A stretch of 64,000 nucleotides of DNA from G020353115 sp964640125 (GTDB taxonomy: Bacteria; Bacteroidota; Bacteroidia; Bacteroidales; VadinHA17). Shown in pieces: positions 16,050 to 24,439 of this stretch (positions are counted from its first letter, which is position 1; the number at the start of each line of letters is the position of its first letter). The notes under the pieces were generated by a model. That model was not told where the DNA came from. It did not search any database and saw only the letters and a program-made list of their open reading frames with translations. Made by a program: the position numbers and the translations under genes. The stretch is taken from positions 1-64,000 of the forward strand of contig CAZXGG010000001.1 of assembly GCA_964640125.1 (NCBI GenBank), in the 5' to 3' direction.

Positions 16050-18464
16050 CTACTCGTATTTCAGTGATTGGGCCGGATTAGTATTGGCAGCTTTTACTGT
16101 TTGGGTAGTGACAGCTATCAAGGCAAACACGATTACCAACAGGCCTGTTATAAAAAAAACGAACCAGTGAACACCGGCTTTGTAGGGATAGTTGTCCATC
16201 CATTTTATTATAGCCCACCAGGTTAGAGGGGTGGCTATCACAATGCCGATAAGGACCAACTCTAAAAACTCCTTTGACAGCAAGAAAAGTATATTGGTAA
16301 CGCTTGCCCCATTTACTTTTCGAATTCCTATTTCTCTTGTCCGCTGAAGAACAGTATACGAAGAGAGCCCGAATAGTCCTATTGCTGCAATGATTATAGC
16401 AACCAATGAAAACACACCGATTGCAACAAAAATTTGCTTCTCAATCCTGTATTGACGATCATAAAACTGATCCAGGAAAAAGTAATCAAAAGGATTTCCG
16501 GAGAAAAATTCATTAAATGTACTTCTCAGTAATTCGATTGCCTGATTCATTCTTTCAGGACTTATTTTCATGGCGATGAAGGTGTTGTCTGCCGGTATAT
16601 AATGGTAGAGTAAAGGAATGGGTTCCTGTTTCAGTGACATTTGGTGGTAGTTAGCTATTACACCAACAATATGCCTCTCTTCACCGGCAATATAAACCTT
16701 CTGACCAATTGCGGCCTCCGGTGAATCATATTCCAGAAATTCGACCGTTTTTTGATTGATGATGACTGCCAGATCTTCTGTTCCATAATCCTGTGAAAAA
16801 TTACGACCAGCAAGAAGTTCAATATCAAAAGCTGGAATATAATCTTCGTCCATTCCAATTTTATACATAACCCCCCTGGTTACTTCTTCATTTATTTTTC
16901 GTATGCCACTTGCCCAAAAGATTTCATCACCAGGAATGTTTGTCGATGCAGTTAAATGGTCGATTCCTGAAATTGAGTTTATTGTCTCTTTAAACGTTCT
17001 GAATCTTTCGGTAAAGGTTGTATCAATACCCATTTCCGGTCCTCTCAGAACCAGTGTCTGTTCAATATTCACTCCGAGATCTTGATTGCGCATGTACCGT
17101 AACTGTGAGTAGACCAGAAATGTTCCAGCAATAAAGGCCACCGAAGCTGTAAACTGGAAAACTACCAGGATCTTTCTTAAAAGATATCCCTTTCCCGAAT
17201 CACTGAATTTTCCTTTCAATACTTCAACCGGTTTGAAAGAAGAGATTATGAATGCCGGATAAAGTCCGGACAGAAGTGCTCCAACAATAAAAAGTAAAGT
17301 AAGCCCTGCCCAGAAAAGGGGTTCGACAAACAGAGCCATTGTCAGGTTTCTTCCGGTAAGCTGGTTAAACGAAGGAAGAACAAGAGCTACGATCAAAACA
17401 GAAATTACAGCAGCAAAGATATTCATCAGCAAGGCTTCGGCCAGGAATTGACGGATCAACTGTTGTCTATGGGCTCCAACAACTTTGCGTATACCGACTT
17501 CCCTGGCTCTTTCAAGTGCACGACTACTGCTCATATTTATGTAATTGACCCAGGCAATGACAAGTACCGAAAGCGCGATAAGAGACAGAACTGAAACAAC
17601 TTTCCCATCTCCGTTTTCTTCGGGTTCTGATTCCTGCAAAAGGTCTGAATACAGATGTATGTCTTCAATCGGTTGCAGAATGAATTCCTGATAACCATTG
17701 TATTCTTCCCACTCTTCCTTTTTTTCTTCGGCCAGCCATTCTGCAAATTTCTGTTGAAAAGACAATGGATCCGTTCCCTCCGCCAGCAGAACATACGTGT
17801 TAAAATCATACCATCCCCATGCTATCCGGCTTTGATTGTCGGAAAGTTGATGCAATGTTTCCGCTGAAATAAGCACGGTGAACTTAATGTGGGAATTTTC
17901 CGGAACATCTTTTATTACACCCCTGACCTCACATGAATGTTCTCCCCAGAAAACAATCTCTTTGCCAATCGGATCCTGGTTGCCGAAATATTTTTTTGCC
18001 GTGGATTCAGTTACAACCGCTGTGAAGGGTTTCGATAATGCAGAGGTATCCCCTAACAGCAATTCCCAATCAAACATCTTCAAGAAAGAAGGGGTGACAA
18101 TTTGTATTTTCCTCTCCCGGAAAGAAAGATTATCATCGGTCGAAACAATACCCTCCAACGGAAATGCCCAGGAATATTCAAGAACCTCGGGAAAATTGTC
18201 TTTCATTGCCGGCCCAACTGCAGGAACTGCAGCAGCACAGGAAAACATAAGGTTACCATTCCGGTAAGCATCATACCTGATCCGATAAATGTTTTCGCTT
18301 TGTGCATGGAATTCATCATAGCTATGCTCATAAAAAACATACTGCAAAAGCAACAGGCAGGCAGCTATGCCTACCGAAAGGCCAAGAAGGTTTAAAACAG
18401 AAAAGACCTTGCTCTTATAAATATTTCGAAATGCTGAAACGAGGTAGTTTATGAATATCTGCAT
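16050..18464 (-). CDS. FtsX/MacB-family ABC transporter permease
   Basis: An 804-aa inner-membrane protein with two repeats of the MacB periplasmic core plus FtsX unit. A TM near residues 20-42 is followed by a periplasmic domain (about 45-270), three TMs (about 285-405), a second TM near 430-450, a second periplasmic domain and three final TMs (about 680-795). REVGIRKVVGAHR and REIGIRKVNGAS are the paired cytosolic motifs of this family. The cognate ATPase is not adjacent. These permeases often mediate lipoprotein, peptide or antimicrobial export, but the substrate here is unknown. Confidence 0.9.
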   Translation of the reverse strand: MQIFINYLVSAFRNIYKSKVFSVLNLLGLSVGIAACLLLLQYVFYEHSYDEFHAQSENIYRIRYDAYRNGNLMFSCAAAVPAVGPAMKDNFPEVLEYSWAFPLEGIVSTDDNLSFRERKIQIVTPSFLKMFDWELLLGDTSALSKPFTAVVTESTAKKYFGNQDPIGKEIVFWGEHSCEVRGVIKDVPENSHIKFTVLISAETLHQLSDNQSRIAWGWYDFNTYVLLAEGTDPLSFQQKFAEWLAEEKKEEWEEYNGYQEFILQPIEDIHLYSDLLQESEPEENGDGKVVSVLSLIALSVLVIAWVNYINMSSSRALERAREVGIRKVVGAHRQQLIRQFLAEALLMNIFAAVISVLIVALVLPSFNQLTGRNLTMALFVEPLFWAGLTLLFIVGALLSGLYPAFIISSFKPVEVLKGKFSDSGKGYLLRKILVVFQFTASVAFIAGTFLVYSQLRYMRNQDLGVNIEQTLVLRGPEMGIDTTFTERFRTFKETINSISGIDHLTASTNIPGDEIFWASGIRKINEEVTRGVMYKIGMDEDYIPAFDIELLAGRNFSQDYGTEDLAVIINQKTVEFLEYDSPEAAIGQKVYIAGEERHIVGVIANYHQMSLKQEPIPLLYHYIPADNTFIAMKISPERMNQAIELLRSTFNEFFSGNPFDYFFLDQFYDRQYRIEKQIFVAIGVFSLVAIIIAAIGLFGLSSYTVLQRTREIGIRKVNGASVTNILFLLSKEFLELVLIGIVIATPLTWWAIIKWMDNYPYKAGVHWFVFFITGLLVIVFALIAVTTQTVKAANTNPAQSLKYE

Positions 18465-18680
18465 CAGTCAATAAATTGATTTGATTTGATTTCATTTCAG
18501 GTATATCCGCTGGATGCCTATCCAGAACTAATGGATCGACAAGTCAGAAAGTGATTGATTTTTTCACCGCTGTTAATCAATACGAAGTTCTTCTTTGTCA
18601 AAGACTATTTACTTGGACCTAAGATTATATAAATGTAAGAGAAATTATTCAAATTTGAACTGTTCCGGCATTTGATTCTT

Positions 18681-19055
18681 CTATAATGGGATCGGTACTC
18701 TCTCATCACTAACCTTAACGTAAGTAAAATTTCCCTCGGTGACTTTGATCTGTTTTTCAATTTCGTATCGTCGGTTTACCCATGCTTCAATATGGACGGT
18801 AAGGGATGTTCTCCCTTGTTTAATCACATCAACATAACAGGATAAAATATCTCCATTGAAAACCGGCAATTTAAAGGTTATTGAATTGATGGCAACCGTA
18901 ACGATTCGTCCTTTAGCAATCTTCTGAGCAAAGATACCTCCGGCAATGTCCATTTGTGAAACCAGCCATCCTCCGAAAATATCACCTGCCGGATTGGTAT
19001 CTTTCGGCATGGCCAGGACCTGTATGGTCAGTTCTCCTTTGGGTTTTTCTTTCAT
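18681..19055 (-). CDS. Acyl-CoA thioesterase (YciA/BFIT-like hotdog)
   Basis: A single hotdog-fold domain of 124 aa. PAGDIFGGWLVSQMDIAGGIFA is the family signature, with the catalytic Asp in MDIAGG. The later strand TVHIEAWVNRR completes the fold. It hydrolyses acyl-CoA thioesters in the cytosol. It lies 47 bases downstream of the M24 peptidase gene on the same strand and may be read through from it. Confidence 0.9.
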   Translation of the reverse strand: MKEKPKGELTIQVLAMPKDTNPAGDIFGGWLVSQMDIAGGIFAQKIAKGRIVTVAINSITFKLPVFNGDILSCYVDVIKQGRTSLTVHIEAWVNRRYEIEKQIKVTEGNFTYVKVSDERVPIPL

Positions 19056-19102
19056 ACTATTATGGTTTTAACTGCAACCGACACAATTATCAGAGCAGGA
19101 GA

Positions 19103-20434
19103 TTACTTTATTATGTAAAGTTTTCCGGGATACCCGTCAACCAGTCCGGCTTTTTCTCCATCAAAGATCATGTTGTCTTCCAATCCCATGCGAATGATTT
19201 TCCCTTCCCATTCAGGGATTGCACCCACGACATTAAATTCAATCGCATAAGTTGTATTCGGATAGAGAAGGTGTTCCCCTGTGCCCGGGAGCCATTCCTG
19301 GTTGTCCGTTCTTCCGATGGTCATTCCCGAGCCATGGCCAAAATAGTTAACCGGATGGCTGTACATCGTGGGATTCAACCCCTCTGCTTTTCCCCTTTCA
19401 AGAACATTCTTCAAAATTTCATTCCCTGATCTGCCGCCCACCATTTCCTCAAGAATAATTTCCTGAAATCGAATTCCTTTTTTATAAAGATCTTTCAGCC
19501 CCTGAGGAGCATCATCCTCATCTAATTTACAAACGTATGCCAGGTGCTGCATATCTGTTGTTAATCCCATATAGCTGATTCCAACATCGCAATGAAGCAG
19601 GTCTCCTCTGTGGATAACAGGATCTATGTTATACTTTTCTCTGTTTTCGGGTGAGCGGATGATATCCAGCGATGGGAAAAACCAGTAATCCAGTTTCATC
19701 TCTTTGATCCGCTCACAGATCCACCATCGAACTTCATCGCTGGTTGTAACATCAGGGATTATGATGTTGTTTGAATAAAACTCTTTTATCAATTCATGCG
19801 CAATCTGGCAGCAGTTTTTGAAAAAGCTAACTTCCCACGGGGTTCTAGTTTCAAACCATCCAATAACTACATTTTTTGCAGATACAAGATGCTCCTGGTA
19901 TTTTTTATCCAGTGCATTGTAGAGTTGCTCATAGTGGAAATGGGATAAACCATTGGCATGACTGAAATCATCAATAGCGCTATTATCATAATTGATCCCG
20001 ATTTTTTTTGGATCAGTTTTCCTGATATATTCAGCGACAGCTTCAAATTGTCCTTCTGCACCATTAGACCGGTCTTCGAATATTCCTTCATACATATATC
20101 CGGATGCATAAGGACCATGCCAGGTGGCTGATAGTTTTTTGAAACCATCTTTGCTATCATGAAAAATCAGGATCGATAATCTTCGTGCTCCGTCACCAGG
20201 CCAGGTTGTTAATGTTCTATATACGGGATCTTCGCTGTATTCAAAACAGATCACGATCCACATGTCTATTCCTTCCCGGCGCATGATATCCGGTAATACA
20301 TGATTCAGTTTCCATTCCAGGTTTTTGTTATACAATTCTGCCTGTTTTTCGAGAGTCAGAATGGGCGGGTAGTTCTGTGGCCGAACTGGCAGAATAAGCA
20401 CGAACGAAAGCAATAAAATGATCAGTGTTTTCAT
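19103..20434 (-). CDS. Secreted M24-family metallopeptidase (Xaa-Pro aminopeptidase-like)
   Basis: A 443-aa protein with a signal peptide (LIILLLSFVLILPVRPQ). The N-terminal creatinase-like domain runs to about 220, and the pita-bread catalytic domain follows. The dinuclear-metal ligands are visible: Asp in HCDVG, Asp in TTDMQ, His in GHGSG, Glu in AIEFN and Glu in MGLEDN. An exported location suggests peptide scavenging. The 60-aa LETM1-like gene ends 16 bases before its start, and the carboxypeptidase-domain gene lies before that, so the three look like one transcription unit. Confidence 0.9.
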   Translation of the reverse strand: MKTLIILLLSFVLILPVRPQNYPPILTLEKQAELYNKNLEWKLNHVLPDIMRREGIDMWIVICFEYSEDPVYRTLTTWPGDGARRLSILIFHDSKDGFKKLSATWHGPYASGYMYEGIFEDRSNGAEGQFEAVAEYIRKTDPKKIGINYDNSAIDDFSHANGLSHFHYEQLYNALDKKYQEHLVSAKNVVIGWFETRTPWEVSFFKNCCQIAHELIKEFYSNNIIIPDVTTSDEVRWWICERIKEMKLDYWFFPSLDIIRSPENREKYNIDPVIHRGDLLHCDVGISYMGLTTDMQHLAYVCKLDEDDAPQGLKDLYKKGIRFQEIILEEMVGGRSGNEILKNVLERGKAEGLNPTMYSHPVNYFGHGSGMTIGRTDNQEWLPGTGEHLLYPNTTYAIEFNVVGAIPEWEGKIIRMGLEDNMIFDGEKAGLVDGYPGKLYIIK

Positions 20435-20449
20435 AGACTATTCGAATTA

Positions 20450-20632
20450 TTAAGGTTCCTGTTTCTTCTGTTTTCTAAACGAGGAAGGTATGAGTGTAAA
20501 ATTGGTAATCCCGAATTTTCTGGCTAGCATTTCAATCCCTAAAAGGGATACAGCACCTCCAGGCAGTATGGACACCGATGCAAAAACAGAGATTCTTCCA
20601 ACATCCTTAAGTTGTTCTAATGCCTCTTTCAC
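20450..20632 (-). CDS. Small LETM1-like membrane protein
   Basis: A 60-aa protein with a hydrophobic centre (VFASVSILPGGAVSLLGIEML) followed by IPSSFRKQKKQ. The order hydrophobic stretch, LPGG, then IPSSF resembles the core of the LETM1 domain, where PxxxFLLP is followed by LPSTF. The start is GTG, overlapping the TGA of the upstream gene (GTGA), which implies translational coupling. The stop lies 15 bases before the M24 start. The family assignment is a motif-level judgement; that it is a real gene is supported by the coupling. Confidence 0.55.
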   Translation of the reverse strand: MKEALEQLKDVGRISVFASVSILPGGAVSLLGIEMLARKFGITNFTLIPSSFRKQKKQEP

Positions 20633-21780
20633 TTTTTCGGGAAATAATCCAATGGCAATGCTTCAGCAATTTTTTCCCTCGCCCAGTATCCGAACACCAT
20701 AACCGATCCGGGATCATACAGATATCCATCTGTATGGAAAACAGTTCTGGTGGACAGGGGTTTGATCCAGGATTCCTGATAAGGCTGAAGCTTATCAATG
20801 GTTCTCTGATATCCCATACCCCTCAGGTTATCCGATTCATACACATACCGGATATGCATATAAACGGAGCTGAAGAACACCATTCTCTCATATTCCAGGA
20901 ACGTACTGCTTCTGACAAGATCTTTCTCATCGGATAATTCCGGTTCCGGTTTGTTTTTTTCCTGTCTCTGATTGGCAAATGGGATCATTGAATTTGTCCT
21001 TATTACCCTGAAGCCATCCTGATCAAGAGAATGATGAGCCAGAGAAGTCAGGAAATGTCGAAACGAACCATAATAGGCCTCTCTTCTATACTGCTCCCAT
21101 CTCTGCCTCTCTTTCTCATCCCGGGGAGTCAGTGGTTCAAACTTTTCTTTTCCAAGATAAATATTTGATCCATCCGGTCTAAGCTCAAACCGTTCCAGAA
21201 TATAGTGGATACGGTATCCCAGTGCCCTGTTTTCAATAACCAGCATGTCGTTCGTTTCGGCAAGCAAAACCTTTGACTCTTTGTCATAATGAAACCGTAA
21301 AACTTCCGGATTCAAAATTTCACATGCTGATACATTGGGAGTCGTCCCCAGGAAGCAATTCTTAAACTTCCTGTAGTTTGATCTCCAGGTACTTTTGCTC
21401 TTTTTTTCCACCACCTCCACCATATCCAGTTCTACAATCGAGGGAATCATCTGAACATCCTGCTCAATCCTTTCTCCATTGATGATCAATTTTCTTTCAA
21501 AGGTTTCATAACCCACAAAGGATACGACCAGTACATGCTGGCCATAGGGAACATGGTCCAGCCGGTACATGCCATTCTCATCCGAGATGCAGCCCAGGGT
21601 TGAATTGGCAATAAATACCGTTGCATAAGGTAATGGGGCTCCCTCGTTATCTGTTATATTCCCTGTAATTACAGCGTTTCTCTGATCCTGAACCCATGAA
21701 GCGGTATGGTTATTAACAGCACTTCCCGGATAATCCTGAAAAGGAATACACCCTAAAATAAAAAGTAATGCTGCATGCAT
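20629..21780 (-). CDS. Carboxypeptidase-regulatory-like domain protein of unknown function
   Basis: A short hydrophobic N-terminus (LLFILGC) suggests export, possibly as a lipoprotein. Residues about 35-115 are a CarboxypepD_reg-like beta-sandwich (ITGNITDNEGAPLPYATVFI, then YGQHVLVVSFVGYE). The remaining 270 residues are hydrophilic with no family I recognise, ending LPLDYFPKK. Similar layouts occur in Bacteroidota outer-membrane-associated proteins. It starts a three-gene unit with the LETM1-like and M24 genes. A perfect 12-bp inverted repeat lies 18 bases upstream of its start. Confidence 0.8.
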   Translation of the reverse strand: MHAALLFILGCIPFQDYPGSAVNNHTASWVQDQRNAVITGNITDNEGAPLPYATVFIANSTLGCISDENGMYRLDHVPYGQHVLVVSFVGYETFERKLIINGERIEQDVQMIPSIVELDMVEVVEKKSKSTWRSNYRKFKNCFLGTTPNVSACEILNPEVLRFHYDKESKVLLAETNDMLVIENRALGYRIHYILERFELRPDGSNIYLGKEKFEPLTPRDEKERQRWEQYRREAYYGSFRHFLTSLAHHSLDQDGFRVIRTNSMIPFANQRQEKNKPEPELSDEKDLVRSSTFLEYERMVFFSSVYMHIRYVYESDNLRGMGYQRTIDKLQPYQESWIKPLSTRTVFHTDGYLYDPGSVMVFGYWAREKIAEALPLDYFPKK

Positions 21781-21797
21781 TATTATTCCCCTGGATA

Positions 21798-21832
21798 AGG
21801 ATCTTCGTGTTTATATTGTTCACGAAGATCCT
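21798..21832. promoter_or_regulatory. Perfect 12-bp inverted repeat in divergent gap
   Basis: AGGATCTTCGTG (21798-21809) and CACGAAGATCCT (21821-21832) are exact reverse complements with an 11-base AT-rich loop. On the minus strand it lies 18 bases before the start of the gene at 21780; on the plus strand it is over 110 bases before the CPBP gene. It could be an operator or a leader hairpin blocking the start region. No run of T follows on the minus strand. Confidence 0.5.
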
Positions 21833-21881
21833 GTTGGTTATGGTGATCCATATCAACTGATTCCCCGAATTTACAAGAAAA

Positions 21882-21912
21882 TTGTTTATCTCCTCTATCC
21901 ATAGTAGATTTG
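21882..21912 (+). promoter_or_regulatory. Promoter of the CPBP protease gene
   Basis: TTG (21882-21884) and TAGATTTG (21905-21912) are 20 bases apart, a good match to the Bacteroidota -33/-7 consensus. The start codon is 34 bases after the box, and AAGGAAA lies just before it. Confidence 0.55.
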
Positions 21913-21945
21913 ATTTCAAAATGAATCGATCAGGAACGAAGGAAA

Positions 21946-22668
21946 ATGGAGTATTCGCTTGAATGGAAACCGGAATTTTTTGAAGCGATTGTATTACTAA
22001 CAACGGTAAGTATTTGCCTTGTTGGTTACGGGTTGACCATACGCTCCTCGTATTTACACAAACTATTTAATCGAAAATTTGGAGACGAGAGGGGAACAAT
22101 CCGGTGGATTTTCTTCTGGCGTTATGCCGGGTTTTTTTACTTCTTACTGATTCCTGTGGTAGTAATGTATACATTGTTATCACAGGATATTACCCGGTAT
22201 GGTGTCGGTATTGTTAACCTTCCGGAATCCCTTATTTGGATTTTGGCACTGGGTGTGCTTATTGTCTTGTTTCAGGCAATATTCGCACGTAACCCGGTTA
22301 ACCTGGATCACTATCCTCAGATTCGTGTTCCGGTTTGGACCGTTTCACTGATCGTCAAAAACTCTCTTGGCTGGTTTCTGTACCTGGTTTCATACGAGTT
22401 CATGTTTCGGGGCTTTTTGTTGTTCGGATTAGTAGCTGTTTTTGGAGCATGGCCGGCGATCCTGGTAAATACCGTTATTTACTCCCTGGCACATCTTCCC
22501 AAGGGAGCCCGGGAAACCATCCTGGCTATTCCATTCGGAATTTTAATCTGCTACCTCACACTGAGAACAGGAACCATCTGGGTTGCTGTTTTCCTCCACT
22601 ACATTCTGGCTGTTTCCAATGACATTTTTTCAATCATTGCCCATCCGGATATGAAATTCAAGAGCTGA
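21946..22668 (+). CDS. CPBP-family intramembrane metalloprotease (ABI-like)
   Basis: A 240-aa polytopic membrane protein. The signature appears as YEFMFRG (family EExxxR, with the first Glu replaced by Tyr), IYSLAH (FxxxH) and FLHYILA (HxxxN/B region). The retained Glu, Arg and His residues are consistent with activity, though the first Glu change is notable. The family includes CAAX-processing and bacteriocin self-immunity proteins; the substrate here is unknown. The tRNA-Val gene follows 40 bases downstream. Confidence 0.82.
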   Translation: MEYSLEWKPEFFEAIVLLTTVSICLVGYGLTIRSSYLHKLFNRKFGDERGTIRWIFFWRYAGFFYFLLIPVVVMYTLLSQDITRYGVGIVNLPESLIWILALGVLIVLFQAIFARNPVNLDHYPQIRVPVWTVSLIVKNSLGWFLYLVSYEFMFRGFLLFGLVAVFGAWPAILVNTVIYSLAHLPKGARETILAIPFGILICYLTLRTGTIWVAVFLHYILAVSNDIFSIIAHPDMKFKS

Positions 22669-22690
22669 TTCCCGTTTCCCGGAATTTGTT

Positions 22691-22698
22691 TATTTTTG
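22691..22698 (+). promoter_or_regulatory. -7 box upstream of tRNA-Val
   Basis: TATTTTTG matches TAnnTTTG exactly and ends 10 bases before the first tRNA base. No convincing -33 element is visible. Confidence 0.4.
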
Positions 22699-22708
22699 TT
22701 CTGGTTTC

Positions 22709-22783
22709 GGGGCATTAGCTCAGTTGGTTTAGAGCACTTGCTTGACAGGCAAGGGGTCACTGGTTCGAATCCAGTATGTCCCA
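22709..22783 (+). tRNA. tRNA-Val (anticodon GAC)
   Basis: The cloverleaf folds completely: acceptor GGGGCAT with ATGTCCC, D-stem GCTC with GAGC, anticodon stem CTTGC with GCAAG around loop TTGACAG (anticodon GAC), and T-arm ACTGG-TTCGAAT-CCAGT. The discriminator is A. CCA is not encoded (the sequence continues CAAAC). A perfect-looking intrinsic terminator follows. Confidence 0.96.
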
Positions 22784-22790
22784 CAAACAG

Positions 22791-22817
22791 AAAAGACTGC
22801 CAAAGGTGGTCTTTTTT
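22791..22817 (+). terminator. Rho-independent terminator after tRNA-Val
   Basis: AAAAGACTGCC and GGTGGTCTTTT pair over 11 positions (two G-T wobbles) with a three-base loop, followed by a T run. It begins eight bases after the tRNA. Confidence 0.75.
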
Positions 22818-22917
22818 GTTTGTAAGTATATTCTTGAGAGAACTTGTCGTTCGAACCGAGGAGACTGCATTGCAGGCGACGAGCTCATGAACGATCCGCT
22901 TTAGCGGAGAGTGAATA

Positions 22918-22937
22918 ATCCAGTATGTCCCACAAAA
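22918..22937 (+). repeat. Direct repeat of the tRNA-Val 3' end
   Basis: Twenty bases here repeat 22767-22786, covering the 3' half of the T-arm, the acceptor strand and CACAAA. The two copies are about 150 bases apart. Such copies arise at att sites of integrated elements or by tRNA-array decay; the segment between them carries no integrase. GTTCGAACC at about 22850 also resembles a T-loop, which favours a decayed tRNA. Confidence 0.6.
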
Positions 22938-22938
22938 T

Positions 22939-23091
22939 AAAGAGGCTGTCTCAAAAGTCATATTTTTGGTCATCCTGAACTCCGGCCGGCAGGCAGGTGA
23001 TTCAGGATCTCGTGTGTCTGGTTATTAATATATTGAGATTCTGAAAAAATTTCAGAATGACGATCTTTGGGACTTTTGAGACGGCCCCTTT
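22939..23091. repeat. MITE-like inverted-repeat element C
   Basis: The ends AAAGAGGCTGTCTCAAAAGTC and GACTTTTGAGACGGCCCCTTT are nearly complementary. The interior has TCATCCTGAAC and TTCAGAATGACGATC, the same core as element B. It abuts the duplicated tRNA 3' end and contains no ORF. Confidence 0.72.
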
Positions 23092-23377
23092 ATCGTTAAT
23101 AGTTAAACGTTATTTGTTAATAGTCGTATACCTTTTGTGCTATTAATTCCATTTAAATAATTGATTATAAGCTAGTTATTCAAAACATTTAAGTAGGTGT
23201 CTGTCCCTATTTAATTTATTTGGGAATCCTTTTTTTGTATCCTTCTTCATCTTCGATTAATTCAATATCTTTGTTATAATCTGGTATTTATGAAGGAAAG
23301 CCTGCTCTATCCTCGATTGGATCGAGGTGCATGCCAGGTCAGTTCCCTGAAATAAATAACCTATAAATTATACGCCC

Positions 23378-24364
23378 ATGAAAAAGAAGATCACGCGCCG
23401 CAGGTTTATTGAAACCACACTGGCAGGTACAGCAGCCGTTGCGATGGCTCCTGCACTGAGTTGCAACATGATTTCAAATCCCTATGATCCAAAAGGATTA
23501 CCCACACGTGTTCTTGGAAATACCGGTGTTACCGTGCCCATTTTAGGATTTGGATGCGGGAGCAGATGGATGGCAGTTGAAGATGACGATGAGGCACTCG
23601 GGATCCTTGAACATGCGCTCAATAACGGTTTGTATTACTGGGATACGGCAGCCAATTATGGCAATGAACGGACATCCAGTGAGGAACGGATCGGTAAGCT
23701 TCTTCCAACCCGGAGAAAGGAGGTATTCCTTGTAACCAAGGTTGACGAGCGGGAAGGGGAAAAGGCGAAAGCGAGCATTGAAAGAAGCCTGAAACGGCTC
23801 CAAACTGATACTATCGATCTGTTGCATGTGCACAGTATTGCTTCCGTTGCAGATGCCGAAAAGCTTGGAGAGAAGGGCCAGGTACTGGAGGTGCTCCACG
23901 ACTATAAGCAACAGGGCATTGTCCGTTATATTGGTTTTACCGGGCATGCCACAGCGGATGGAATGAAAAGAGCAGCCGAGCTGTACGATTTTGAAGTGAT
24001 GATGATCGCATTGAACCACTACGTTGAAACCACAGCTCAACCTTTCGAGGAACATGCTGTTCCGTTTGCCGCAAACAAGGGCATGGGGGTTATTGCCATG
24101 AAGGTAATCCGACCGAGGGAAACGGTGGAAGGTCTCGCCCCGGAGATGCTTGTGCGCTATGCCCTGTCCGCAAAACATTTTTCCCTTGCCAACATCGGTA
24201 CCGACAGCATGGAGGTACTCAAAGCCAACCTGGCACTGATAAAAGATTTTAAACCCCTTGATAGCCAGGAAATGAAGGACCTTCAGGCTGCATTAGAACC
24301 CTTCTTCCAAGATAAAAACCTGCCCTGGATGCATCCCTCTTATGTGGATGGACGGATGGTATAA
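23378..24364 (+). CDS. Tat-exported aldo/keto reductase
   Basis: The N-terminus has RRRFIE, a hydrophobic stretch and LSC, suggesting a twin-arginine-exported lipoprotein. The AKR barrel is complete with the tetrad visible: Asp in WDTAANYG, Tyr in the same motif, Lys in LVTK and His in LLHVHS. LAANI-type C-terminal NIGTDSMEV binds the cofactor phosphate region. It should reduce or oxidise carbonyls with NADP(H) or a cofactor loaded before export. At 328 aa it lacks a ferredoxin domain, unlike the paralogue at 11793. The next gene begins 75 bases downstream on the same strand. Confidence 0.9.
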   Translation: MKKKITRRRFIETTLAGTAAVAMAPALSCNMISNPYDPKGLPTRVLGNTGVTVPILGFGCGSRWMAVEDDDEALGILEHALNNGLYYWDTAANYGNERTSSEERIGKLLPTRRKEVFLVTKVDEREGEKAKASIERSLKRLQTDTIDLLHVHSIASVADAEKLGEKGQVLEVLHDYKQQGIVRYIGFTGHATADGMKRAAELYDFEVMMIALNHYVETTAQPFEEHAVPFAANKGMGVIAMKVIRPRETVEGLAPEMLVRYALSAKHFSLANIGTDSMEVLKANLALIKDFKPLDSQEMKDLQAALEPFFQDKNLPWMHPSYVDGRMV

Positions 24365-24439
24365 ATAGATGTTTGCAAAATTTCCGGTTTTATTTCAGAA
24401 TTTGCAAAAGTTGAACCTGATTATAACATTTACCGGCAA

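Larger units (their letters stand above)
22669..23377. other. Intergenic region with tRNA-Val, terminator and repeats
   Basis: This gap holds tRNA-Val (22709-22783), its terminator (22791-22817), a second copy of the tRNA 3' end (22918-22937) and inverted-repeat element C (22939-23091). From 23100 to 23377 the sequence is AT-rich; TATCTTTG at 23266-23273 is a candidate -7 box for the aldo/keto reductase gene about 100 bases further on. No coding sequence is supportable. Confidence 0.65.

Noticed and set aside
18510..18525. CTGGAT-GCCT-ATCCAG palindrome upstream of the FtsX-type permease gene
   Set aside because: Six-base arms are expected by chance in intergenic DNA of this length; no further support.
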